Below, one piece after another: positions 1 to 10,900 of a stretch of 46,080 nucleotides of DNA (positions are counted from its first letter, which is position 1; every line of letters begins with the position of its first letter). A program made the translations under genes and the position numbers. Source of the DNA: Fonticula alba (lineage: Eukaryota; Opisthokonta; Rotosphaerida; Fonticulaceae); assembly GCF_000388065.1 (NCBI RefSeq), contig NW_009242971.1, positions 1,939,371 through 1,985,450 of the forward strand. Direction: 5' to 3'. The notes beneath the pieces are model-generated. The model made no database searches. It saw only the letters and a program-made list of their open reading frames with translations, and had not been told where the DNA came from.

Positions 1-18
1 CCCCGCCTCGGACAGCAG

Positions 19-1956
19 ATGACCCCGCCGCCTCCGCCGCCCGCGTCGGCCAAGAAGCGCGCTCTGCTCTACTCCGTCCCCACGGTCCCCACGCATGATG
101 AGGAGCCCGATGCTGGGCTGTCCGATTCCGAGGACCGGCACCAGCCGCTCGGGGTCTCGCTCAATGCCGACCCGGCCATTCCGGTGGACGCTGGCGATGA
201 GGCCTCCCCGGCCTCCGACACCCTCATGGACATGTACCTGCGCCACCAGAGCACCGCGCCGGTGAAGCACCCGCACGCGTATGCGCTGGACATGTGGGAG
301 GGCCGGGTGAGCCGCACCGAGATCGGTCTCTTCCTCGGCCGGGCGTACGTTCCGCCCCCCCCTCTATGCCTCCTCCCCTGCGTGTCTCGGCGATTGTGTA
401 ACACCCTTCGGTCGTGCTTTCCTCTTTCTTGTCGCCCCTCCTCTGCTCTCTCTCTCTCTCTCTCCTCCCTCTTCCTCCTCACAGGAAGGACTATAATTCG
501 CTGGTGCTGCTGCACTACACGGAGTTCTTCGACTTCTCGTCGCTCTCGCTGGACCAGGCCCTCCGGTACGTGAACATGCTCACTCATCCTCTGGCCTGGT
601 CTTGCTCTTTCCTTTTTCCCTTTTGCCAGTCCTCCTGGAACTTCGTCCCGGCCTCCGGGTATAGCTCCTCTCACTCTCTCGCTCTCTCGCTCGCTCTCTC
701 TCCCTCTCTCCCTCTCTCGCTCGCTCTCTCTCCCTCTCTCCCTCTCTCTCCCTCTCTCCCTCTCTCTTGCTTCTCCTCTAACATTCGCAATCATCGCTGG
801 GCACAGTCTTTTCCTCAGCAAATTCCGCCTGGCCGGAGAGTCGCAAGAGATCGACCGTGTCATGGCCGCATTCTCATACCAGTATTTCAAGCAGGCCGGA
901 AAGGCCCAGGGTTGGCAGTCTTCCGGTACGCGCAGCCACTCCCTTTGTTCCTTCTTTCGTCCTCCTTTTTTTCCCCTCCCTTCCGACCCATCCTCGCTCA
1001 CCTCGTCTTCTTTGCTGACCGTGTATGTTGCTCCTCCCTCTCCCCTTCTCCGCTCTTTCCCTCCCCCCTGAAAACAATGCTAGACACCGTGCACACTGTG
1101 GTCAGCTCACTGCTGCTGTTGAATACCGATCTGCACAACAAGATTGTCGACAAGAAGATGACCAGTCGGCAGTTTGTCGACAACACCCTGGTGGCCCTGC
1201 GTCTGTCATCGACTCCCACGCAGAAGGCCGGCGTGGCCGGGCTGGCAGCCCTGTCCCGGATGCCCGACCGCCGGTCACAGAAGTCCACCGATGACCTCCT
1301 TTCGCGGCCCATCACCGACGAGGAGAAGTCCCAGGGCATCCAGGGCGTCACGGGGTCCATGCTGAAGGTGCGTTACCCACGAGTCGCCGGCCATCCCCCT
1401 GCCCTCGACCATTCGCCATGTGCCTATGCTGGGTTGGCCGACCGCCCTGTGCGCCCCCACGCCTTGTCGCGCCTCCTCACCGCTGTCCACTCTCTTCCTC
1501 TACCCTGTCCCCTTCGGTCCTCCCCTCCCTCCCCCCATCACCCGCCCCCGGCTCCCTCCGCACGTATTGGCTGTCTGCAGGAGCTCTACAAGTCCATTAA
1601 GAGCAATCAGATCAAGGTGGTTAGCGACTCGCCGCCCCCGTCGTCCCCCTCGTCGGCGCAGTCGACCCTGAGCAAGAAGTCCGGCGCGGCGGCCGCCGGG
1701 GCCGCTGTCCCTGACGATCGGTCATCCATCCACTCGACGCAAAGCCGGCGCGGAGGCACCAGCAAGCGCATGAGTCTCTTCTCGGCTTTCAGTGCCCCGA
1801 CGCCGGAGGAGGAGGACCCGGCCGCTCCGCCGCGGGTGCTCCTATCGCGCAAGGTGCGTGGCCCCTGCTTCTCTTCGGTGTCCCTGTGGCCTGCTTGGCT
1901 CGACTGACTCTTCCCCTGCCCGCCTTTGTGCTCCATCTTCCTCCCTCTTTTTTCCC

Positions 1957-1989
<33 letters not shown>

Positions 1990-3585
1990 CCTTTTTCAGT
2001 CTACCATCCGCAAGGCCCTGGAGAACATTTCTGAAGTCCCGATCGTGCGTTGGCCCTCCCTCCCCCCGTCCCCATACGACGCGCGACATGTCCCGTGACT
2101 GCCCTCCTTTTCGTCCCCTCTGACACCACGCTCGGCCATGCACATGCGGTCCTCGTCCCGTAGTACTCCGATCCGCCCATCATCGAGGGGCTGCTCTTGA
2201 TGAAGCCCGTCCTCTCGGGCCCGGGGGTCCGCGCGGCCAACCGCCAATGGCGCACGGTCTTTGTTCGCGTCATCGGTTTTGTGGTATACATCTTCCGCGC
2301 CCATGGGATCACCATCCAGGAAAACAACTCCGGCGATCTGGTACGCCCACGCCCACGCCCACGCACACGCACACGCACACGCACACGCACACGCACACGC
2401 ACACGCACACGCACACGCACACGCACACGCACACGCACTTCATGCAGACAAATGCACACAGTGCAGTGGTCGCTCGCATTGGTCTCCAGCACACTGACCC
2501 TGCTGTTGCTGCCTCGCCCCCGGCGCCTACAGAGCTCGCGCCTCTTCACCGAGATGCTCACCCTTCACAGCTTGAGCCGGCCCATCAAGTACAAGACCTA
2601 TGAGCACATCTTCGAGTTTGCCACTGCCGATGGCCAGGTGCACTACTTCGATGTGCGTGCCCGGCTCTCCTCCCCTCCCCAGGCTCCTCCCCTTTGCCTT
2701 CCTCCCGGACGCTGACCGTGCTTCTTCCCCCCATCCGGCCTATCCACACTCCGGCAGACCGCCGATCGGCACTCCCTCACCATGTGGGTCCTCTGCCTGA
2801 ACCGCATGGCGGCCCAGTACTCGGCACAGCCACTCCCGCCGCCGGTGGGGTCGGAAGCCGGCCAGTACCATCCGCCGCTTTTGCCGATGACCCTGTCGCC
2901 GCATGCCAAGCGCCGGCCGGACCAGGTCAAGTACCTGGCCACCATCTGCAGTGGAGCGCGCGGGCACTTGCGCCGGGCCGAGGACCAGTGGCGTACCCTG
3001 GTCAAGGAGGCCGGCGGGGACATCCCGGTGTCCAGCGCGCCGGAGGCTCTGCTGTTGCCGAGTCCCCGGGCTCTCGGCGTTTCGGCCATCTACCCGGCCC
3101 CCGCGTCGGGGTCGGACCCGGCTCCGGGCGTGGCCGCGGGCCCCTATTCGCCGGGGAGCTCGCCGGCGGCCGGCGGCTCGGCCAAGCCCGAGCGTGGGAG
3201 CGCCGAGTCCGGCCTCCTTGAAGCCCCAACGGCCCTGTTCCCCCCGATGGCCAATGGCAGCGCCGAGCCGCTGCGATTCCACTACGACCACCAGTCGCTG
3301 GATGTCGATGGCGATCCACTTTTCACGATGGAGCACGCGTTCACCGGCCTGCCGCCCAAAGTGCAGGAGGCCATCGACCCGCGTGTGTTCCGCCATCATC
3401 AGGCCCGGTGGCTGGATCGGCGCCGCGAGTCCGACAAGTACTTCATCTACCTGGAGTCCTTGACCGCCCCGCTGCGCGTGACGGCCCAGCTGGCCAGCGG
3501 CGCGGGCTCCCCCGCGGCTGGCAACTCCTCGCCGGCGGTGTCCAGCCCCTCGGCCACGGATTCCCTGTCGTCGGTCGGCAACTAG
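19..3585 (+). CDS. EFA6: EFA6/PSD-type Arf guanine-nucleotide exchange factor (Sec7 + PH domains), possibly 5'-partial
   Basis: Exons 19-344, 485-565, 807-925, 1084-1367, 1581-1853, 2000-2044, 2164-2340, 2533-2652 and 2758-3585 join in phase to 750 aa. A Sec7 domain covers about residues 70-300: VSRTEIGLFLGR, then DYNSLVLLHYTEFFDF, then FRLAGESQEIDRVM with the glutamic finger near E147, then SSLLLLNTDLHN. A PH domain follows at about 376-500 (EGLLLMKPV to TMWVLCLNRMAAQYS). After it come the SAQPLPPPVGS and PPLLP segments and a charged, probably helical stretch, an arrangement typical of EFA6/PSD exchange factors that load GTP on Arf6 at the plasma membrane. The C-terminal 100 residues or so are Ala/Ser/Gly-rich. 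A second low-complexity Ser/Pro linker separates Sec7 from PH. The ATG at 19 follows CAGCAG, so it may be internal to an exon and the true N-terminus may lie outside the window. All eight donors are GTACG[TC] or GTGCGT. Family call firm; member-level call good. Confidence 0.85.
440..775 (+). repeat. CT-rich microsatellites in introns 1 and 2 of the EFA6-like gene
   Basis: Runs of CT and CTCGCTCTCTCC-like units lie inside the first two introns (345-484 and 566-806), on the sense strand. A third CT run lies at about 1965-1990 directly before the acceptor at 1999. They can serve as polypyrimidine tracts. Confidence 0.9.
2362..2438 (+). repeat. GCACAC hexanucleotide microsatellite in an intron
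   Basis: About twelve tandem copies of a GCACAC unit fill most of intron 7 (2341-2532) of the EFA6-like gene, starting just after the donor GTACGC. The tract is purine/pyrimidine alternating and gives long Arg-Val, Thr-His and Ala-His reading frames that are not genes. Confidence 0.95.
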
Positions 3586-3621
3586 CATGTCACGTTTCCC
3601 GTTGCCATCCCTCGCCCTCCC

Positions 3622-3657
<36 letters not shown>

Positions 3658-3737
3658 GCCTTCTCTCCGTCCTTCGCGCACGGCCACCATTGGTTCGGCA
3701 TTTGTTCTCGTGCGCCGTGCATATGCCGCCTTCGGGG

Positions 3738-3776
<39 letters not shown>

Positions 3777-4444
3777 GAAAAGATGCATTCGGAGCGGAGA
3801 CAGGCGAGCGGCGCCCTGGTGTTCCTTGCGTGCATGCACAGCCGTTCCTCTTGCGCGCCCCCTTCTGCTCGATCATCCTCCCTGGGGTGTCCCGGAGGGG
3901 GGGCTATTCCTTGAGAATCAATACACAGCCACTTCTTGTACAGCGCCACACACACACACACACGCACGCACACTGCTAGAGCGCCTGCCCCGTGCCTTTC
4001 TCGACAGCATCCCCGCAGGATGCCGTCGCCTGAAGAGGCCCTGGCCCCACCACGAACACACATTGCGAGCGAGGAGCCGGAACAAGGGCCAGGGAGGACG
4101 CGGGAGAGCCGTGCATGTTATGAGCACCGGCAGTCGCGATTGTCTCCGATCAGTGCCAACTCACTGCCCACTTCGGGGGCGGGGGGGGGACCGGGCCATT
4201 GCAGGCCCGGGCGACTGTGTGCCCCGCTCGCGGGGCACCATTATTGGAGGGGCTCGTGGGCAAGCGCCGCCAGCGCATGTGCCCGTCGGCCTGCCGGATC
4301 GCCACTTTTCGGAAGGTCACACCCGGTTCCTGAACCCGACGGCAGACCCACACCCGCGCCTCCCCCCCCCCCAATCTCCCTGTTCCGCTTCCTTCTAAGA
4401 TTCACCTCTGCCGATTGGGCTGGCACGACAGCAGCGGCGGCGAC

Positions 4445-4484
<40 letters not shown>

Positions 4485-4599
4485 CCACCAGACCACCACC
4501 AGACCACCACCACACCACCACCACACCACCACCACACCACCACCACACCACCACCAGACCACCACCACACCACCACCAGACCAGGCAAGCCAGTGAAGC
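3586..4599. other. Intergenic region EFA6-like / CDIN1-like, microsatellite-rich
   Basis: No gene seen. It holds a CT run (about 3626-3654) just after the EFA6-like stop, a TGC trinucleotide run (about 3742-3774), a CA run (about 3950-3972), and a compound CAG then ACC run (about 4446-4583) that ends some 17 bases before the CDIN1-like start codon. A possible poly(A)-type AATACA lies near 3919. No clear TATA box. Confidence 0.7.
4446..4583 (+). repeat. Compound (CAG)n-(ACC)n repeat directly upstream of the CDIN1-like ATG
   Basis: About eleven CAG units pass straight into imperfect ACC/AGACC units. The block ends about 17 bases before the start codon at 4600, so it most likely sits in the 5' leader of the mRNA. 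It gives spurious poly-Ser, poly-His/Thr and poly-Val/Trp frames. Confidence 0.85.
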
Positions 4600-5847
4600 A
4601 TGTCCCCCCCGCCGCCGGCCGCCCCTGCCGGGACACTGGCTCCGCGGGTCGTCATTGACGCCGCCTACTTGGCCGAGCATGTCACCCCAAATCTGGGCGA
4701 CCGTTTGGCCATTCAGCCCCTGAGCGTCAAGTCCGGGTGTGTCTCGTTCTCTCTGGTACTCCAGGTGCTCGGGCCTGCTTCTGACCCTCCTTCCGCCTTC
4801 CTTACCCCCCCCCCCTCTCGAATTTCCGTTGCCGACTGGCCGCTGTCCCCTTCCGACCGGCCGGAGTGGCGCAGGATCCCCCTTGATGCGCTGATCAGCC
4901 ACGCAACCAAGGTGGCACAGGACCGCATGCGGGATGCCCCCGGCTCGGGATCGATCCACCCCAAGCGCCTGGCCGCGGCGCTGGTGCCGGCCGTGGATGA
5001 GTACTTCCGAACAGTGGCCGGGATTTGCCTGGCCGCCGGGTGTGGGTGCCTGCTGCCTGCCAGCGCGCGTCGAGACGTCCTGCCTGGGGGGCCCGGCGGT
5101 GCCTCCCCCCGACGGGGCCCCCAAACACCGGGACCCGGTGTCCCGGGAGGTGGGGTCCCGTCGGACTGGGGGCCGGGTACGCCCGGCACGCCGGCCAGCT
5201 GGTGGGCCGGCGTCGAACTGCCAGACTCGACCCCCGGCACGCCGAGCTTCAGGAGCGCCCGGAGCCCCAGCCCCGACCTGATGTCTCTCGGCGGAGACTC
5301 ATGCTCGGCGGTTGTCGGCGCCCGTTGGCTCTTCACCCAGCTGGGGATGCACCTGCAGGTGGCGCCGGGGCGCCTGCACCGGGTTCTCTTCTCGGCCTGG
5401 CGTTCGAGCACCGGCGCCGCTCGGCATGCCCTGTCCGAGGCCAAGGCCACGGCAGCTGCCCTCTCCGATGAGCAAGTCCTGCTGCTGGCCTGCCAGGCTC
5501 TCTGGCGCATCAGCCAATACTGTGCCAGCTTGGTGGACCAGTCGCTGAATCTCCCGCGCTTGGAGTTCCTCCGCCTGCGGGTGGGCGAGAGCTATGAATT
5601 TTTTCTCCGGCAGCAGCTTGCCGCTCTGGGCATCCCCTTCATTGGTGCGTACTCCGCTGGTCGTGCCATTCTTCTCCCCCTTGCTGTCTCTCTCTCTCTC
5701 CCCCCTCTCTCTCTTTATCTTTGCAGCTCTATGCCGCCCAGACTCTTTCGTATATCCTCGTCCACCTGTCCGCGCATGTGCGCTTGCAGATCCTGACATA
5801 TATCTATTTATTGCTTTTTTTGCATATACACACACACACTCACCCAC

Positions 5848-5940
<93 letters not shown>

Positions 5941-6635
5941 CGCATACTGGATCAGATGAGTTTCGCATGCGCGACCTTGGCTACCCCAAGACCCCGGACA
6001 TACGCCTCTCGGTGCCGATCAGTGCGCATATGCTTCTCCTCCTTCCTCCCCGTCGATTGTGCCTGCCCCTGGTCACCAGCATGCACTTCCCTCGGGAACT
6101 TACCTCCCCCTCTCCCTCGGCATGCCACTTGCGGTGAACCTCCTGCTCGCCCCCCCCCCGCGCGCGCCCCATTTGCCCAGTGGTCGGCCCTTGCACCGTC
6201 AACTGGATCGAGTCAAAAGCCATCTTCGGCTCGCAGGATGCCCACAACCGCATCATGGCCGAGCAACTCCGGCCCTATCTCTCGCGCTTTGGCCCGGGAA
6301 TGGTCATCTATTGGAAGGGAGTGGCCGACGACGTCCTCGCAGGAGGGCCCCTCGGCCCACCGCCTGCCTCGAAACCCCCGGCCCCGGAACTCCAGCTGCA
6401 AGAGCAAGTACAGCAGCAGCCGCAGCAGCCGCAGCCACAACAACAGCAGCAGCAGCAGCAGCAGCAGCACCAACAACATCCAGCCGGGGCCGGCCTCTCG
6501 GCTGCCCTGGACGCCGGCCTCACACATTGCTACTACGACCTGGAGAGCATCCTGGTGCTGGATTACTTCCCGCGGGAGTTTGTCCGGTGCCTCATGCCGG
6601 CCCGACACGAGAGCGACCCCCCCGTCACAATATAG
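4600..6635 (+). CDS. CDIN1: CDIN1 (C15orf41)-like PD-(D/E)XK nuclease
   Basis: Exons 4600-5644, 5956-6021 and 6181-6635 join in phase (521 aa). The C-terminal half matches the CDIN1 family, nuclear proteins of the PD-(D/E)XK nuclease fold that bind Codanin-1 in animals. Seen: VGESYEFFLRQQLAALGIPF, then DLGYPKTPDIRLSVPI with the fold's Asp near 363, then NWIESKAIFGS with the ExK pair near 381-383, then RFGPGMVIYWKGVAD. The family is normally near 280 aa. Extra length comes from a Gly/Pro/Ser-rich insert at about residues 150-225 and a glutamine-rich insert at about 444-470 after the nuclease core. A frame-preserving intron 4737-4874 (GTGTGT...GCAG, 138 bases, C-rich) may also be removed, giving about 475 aa; I cannot decide. 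The gene converges on the next gene, with only 113 bases between the stops. Family call firm; nuclease activity is inferred. Confidence 0.85.
5829..5938 (+). repeat. Long (CA)n tract in CDIN1-like intron 1
   Basis: An imperfect CA stretch becomes a pure run of about 44 CA units that stops only 17 bases before the splice acceptor at 5955. It occupies the place where a polypyrimidine tract would normally be. Confidence 0.95.
6409..6475 (+). repeat. CAG/CAA polyglutamine tract in coding sequence
   Basis: In-frame CAG and CAA codons in exon 3 of the CDIN1-like gene code for a Gln-rich stretch with ten consecutive Gln. Mixed codons suggest it is not only replication slippage. Confidence 0.9.
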
Positions 6636-6748
6636 ACCACATGGAGCCACAGCCAACCATCTATTGCAGTGGGTGGGGATGGCGGCCGGGAGGCGAGCCA
6701 GTCGAGTACAAGTGGGAATCAAGCGCGACGGGGCCCGGATAAAAAGCC

Positions 6749-9700
6749 TCACCGGCCGCCCGGCGGAGCCGGCGGCTGACCCGAGTGGTGGTTGTGATGG
6801 TGCTGCAGAGGCGTCTCCAGCTGGCGGAAGATCCCCCCACGAGGGGGCGGCGGTGAGGAAAGGGCGATCACCGCTTGGATCATGCGCGGGGGAACAAACC
6901 CCGGCGACGCGGGGTGGCTCGGGGGCGAGAGGTCCGGGTCATCGGCAGGCCCGCCACCGCCGCCGCCGCCGCCGCCGCTGTTGTGGGCTGCCAGCAGGGC
7001 ATCCAGCTGCTGGGCCGAGGGGGACCGTACGGGCCGGCCGGCCCCGGAGCCCGGGGCCCCGGGCACCAGCCCCGGCGGGCTGCCCAGCCGATGCAAAGGC
7101 ACCCCCCCGGTGAAGGGCGAGTGCGCCAGGCCAACAATGTTCCCGGCGGGTGAACTGAAGGCCGACACCGAGCCGGAGGACATCCCGGAGGAGGGCGCCG
7201 GCGAGGTGGGACCACCGCCCGGGCCCGCCGGGCCGCCATCATACCCCGACGTCGAGCCGCCGCGCTCGCCGCCGTGGCTGGCTGCCTCGCCGGCGGGTCC
7301 GGCCCCGCGGCCGGACTGCGGCGACCCCGGGGCCGGGGGATAGGCCAAGCCCGGCCGGCCGGCCGATGGGTGATGCATGCCCCCGGCGCTGGGCCCGGAG
7401 CCAGGACTGCCACCGGCCCCGGGGCTGCCGCCAGCCAGCTGGTAGCCCGGCGCATCAGGCGGGAAGATGCCGGAGGCCCCGGCGGCGGCCGCTGCCATGG
7501 CTGCGGCGGAGGCCCGCCGCGCGTGGCCCCCCCGCCCGGCTCCCGCCGTGACCAGGGTCGGCTGCGTGGAGGATGCATAGAAGGCGTAAATGGTCCGCGA
7601 GAGATCGTCATCGGCGGCTCCCCCGGCCCCGGCCAGCGAGCCGGGCGGAGTGCCAGCCCCGCCGAGCGAGCCGCCGGCCCCGGTGGCCCCGGCCGCCACG
7701 GCCGCAGCCTGGGCCACAGCCACGGCCACGGCCGGGCCGGCCGCCGGGGTGGCCGGCCGACCGGCCGACCCGGCCCCGGAAGCCCCGGCCCCCGAGGTGC
7801 CGGGCCCGGCTGCTCCGGAGACCCCGGCCCCGCTGGCCACCGTGGACCCGGCGGCCGCCGCACTGGCCGCCAGCATGGATGTCGCGCTGGCGGAGGGGGA
7901 AAACTCCGGGTGTCCCCAGGTGAGCTGCTCAAACCCCGGAGCCGGGACCGCAGTCACACCGGCCATCAGGCTCTGCAGGGCAATCTGGAAGCGCGGCCAG
8001 GTGGCCGCCTGCTCGGCCTCGAAGAAGGGATCCGCCTCCGGCTCGTCGGTATCGCCAAAGGTATTGTCAGCCTCCATCTCGATGATTGGCAGGTACAGCT
8101 GCAGCAGGGCCAGCTGGGCCGCCGAGTGGGCCGCCGACAGGGCCAACCGCGCGGGGCTCGTTTCGCCGGCCAGCGCCGCCAGCGGCAAGAAGGAATTCGA
8201 CGCCGACTGGAGACGCTGCATGCCGGAAAAGTGCAGGGGCGCCAGGATGTGCCCGCAGCGGCTGGGCTTGTGGATGACCGTCAGCTGGTCCAACGACCGG
8301 CGGGAGAAGAGCACACCCGTGTGATCGTAGAGGATCAACTGCTGGGCCCCCAGACGCGAGACATTCAGCTCGGCCCCCGGGGAGTCGCCAGCCCCCGGGG
8401 CCGGGGAGGCGGCCGCCAGCTCGGCCACCGGGCGCATGGTCAGGCGGATGCCCGCATGGGCACAGACAGCCGAGCCGGAAGCCGGCGCCGGCCAGTGTGC
8501 GGCCCCCGGATCGGGGCCCGGCTCGGCGTCGGGATCACCCGCATCAGGACCAGGACCCACAAGCCCGGCACACTCGGAGCATGCGCCGGCTTCCGGGTCG
8601 AAGGGCGCCGACCAGGCGATCGGCAGCGGGGATGTCCACAGGGAGGCCGGCGCGCCAGACAGAGCCTCCACAGCCCGGACCGGGTCCAGGCCCTTCTGGA
8701 GACGCTGTCGCAGCGAGGCCGCCGGGCCGGCTTCCTCGGCACCTGCCCCCTCGACCGGTGCCTGCTCCGGCCCTGCTTCCGCCTCGGCCTCGGCCTCGGC
8801 CTCGGCCTCGGCCTCATCCAGGCCGGGTGCTCGGTCGAAGTGGGGGAGGAAAAACTCGTCATCCGAGTCCACGGTCTCCGAGTAGAGCCCATCGTCCGAG
8901 GAGAAGCCCCCGAACTCCTCCCAGTCCAGCAGGGTGGCCAGGACCTCGGCGTCGGCCGGCTGCTCGGCCTCCAGCCGCACCCGACTGAGAGGGTGCGCCG
9001 ATGCCCGCTGATCCGGCAGGCAGGCATACCGGTGGTGCTCGCGCGAGCGCTCCATCAGCTGGTGAAAGGCCGCCTGCGCGCCGAACCGGAAGCGAATCTC
9101 CTGGGCCGCGTGCGTCCAGGCATCGGCTCGACTGGGGACCGGGCACACCAGGGCCGGGCTCAGCGGCGGCGACCCGGGCAGGCGGATGGCATTGGCCGGG
9201 GTGACCAGGTGCTCAGCATACAGCCCCAGGTGTCGGTTGTAGTGCAGGACATTCAGGTCCGACATGTAGAAGGAGGTGTCCTGTGCAAAAAGGTGATTCT
9301 GCAGCAGCGACGGGATCCCGTGGAGGCCGCCCAGAGGCGCCGGGGCTGGGGTCGGCATGGCAGCCGGCCCCGGCCCTCGGTCCGCCCCACGCGAGGCCAC
9401 AATCGATTTGAGCGAGTGGAACTGGTCCACGCTGAAGGCCCGGCTCAGGCTGGCTGCCAGGTCGGGCAGCTGCTCTTGCGCGATGGCGCGCTGCATTTCC
9501 GCGTGAGAGGGCGGGAGGGCGAAGAGAAGAGAAGGATAGATAGATGGGAAGGAAGAGAGAGAGAGAGAGAGAGGCGGAGAGAGGCGGAGAGAGGCGGAGA
9601 GAGGCGGAGAGAGACGGAGAGAGACGGAGAGAGGCGGAGAGAGGCGGAGAGATCCAAGTCAGCAGGGAGATCAAACGAGGAGCTGCGGTATCCCGCGGAA

Positions 9701-10855
9701 GGAGGGACAAAAAAGGAGGCAGCACAATGGCCGGCAGGAACTGGGGCATGGCAGGACACGCACCACATAGTTCAGGCTGTCCGGCTCGTAAACCGACGCC
9801 GGCTGCAGGATAACCGCCAGAGCCAGGAGGCGATCCGGTGCCAGGGCTTGACTGCGCCGATCGCCCGGATTCACATCCACCACCAGCCAGTAAATCCCGG
9901 CGTAGGCTCCAGCCGCCGGGGTGGCCGGTGGGCAAAGGTACAGATACTCCGGGTTGAGGATGCGCAGGGGCGGCCGGTCGGCCGGGTAGCGTGACAGCTG
10001 GGCATTCGGGCTGAAGACCGACGGCCGGAAGCCGGACGGGGTGGTCACGGCCGGTGGAGACGCATAGAAGTCCTTCTCCGAAGTGGGCGCCCCGGCCATC
10101 GCCTCGGACGACGGGTACAGGCCAAGCTGCATGCGATCCTGTGCATCGAGGAAGACAAACTGCAGATCCTCGAACAGGGGCGCTCGAGGCCCGGAATGCT
10201 GGCAGGGGAAGGAGGAGGGCAGATAGGGACAGCGAGAAAGGATGGGAGTCAGCGGGGGGGAGGGGGGGGGGGGGAAGGCACAATGGCAAGAGAGGGCACA
10301 GTGTTGAGAGAGGGCACTGTGGCAAAAGGAGGCGGATGGCACTTGAACAGGGGGCCAAGGGGGAAGGAGGGGGGGGGGGGGGAAACGCACCGAGTCAGAG
10401 GCCGCCAGCGCGGCCCCCTGCGGAATTAGATGCGACAGGAGGCTGGTCAGGGAGGGGGTCATCCGGCCGGATAGGAGCTGTCCTGGGGAGTAGCGATGCG
10501 AGGCGGCAAAGACACCGGCCCCGGGGGAAGTAGACGCCGCAAGCGCCACATCCGGCGAAAGAGACGTCGCCATCGGGCAGTTGGCCTGGCCCTGCTGGCC
10601 GTACAGCCGCGGAAGCAGGGAGGCCGGGTCGTCTGGCCGGAAGCCCGGCGGATTGGTCGGCGTACGCTCCACCAAAAAGAGCGCCGCCGAGAGGTTCCCC
10701 CGCTCAGAGAGGATTGTCTCGATCAGGGAGTTCGACCGAAGAAGAACGCCCGGGGGGATCTGCACAAGAAGGAAGGAGTGGACCGCATATTGGAGGGGGG
10801 GGGGGAGAGAGAGGGGGGGGGGTCAGCCGAAGGGCGGCACTGGCAGTGGTGGTGA

Positions 10856-10900
<45 letters not shown>

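Noticed and set aside
2362-2438. Arg-Val / Thr-His / Ala-His repeat proteins
   Set aside because: Arise only from a GCACAC microsatellite inside an intron.
4241-4655. Minus-strand Val/Trp/Gly repeat frames, resembling membrane segments
   Set aside because: Translation of the ACC trinucleotide repeat in the opposite strand; not a protein.
9554-9650. Regular 10-bp repeats considered as a CRISPR-like array
   Set aside because: Units are contiguous with no spacers, and they lie in an intron of a eukaryotic gene.
7274-9994. 906-codon plus-strand frame
   Set aside because: Lies antisense to the last exon of the longin-like gene and across its intron; composition is the Gly/Arg/Pro shadow expected of GC-rich codons. 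No domain.
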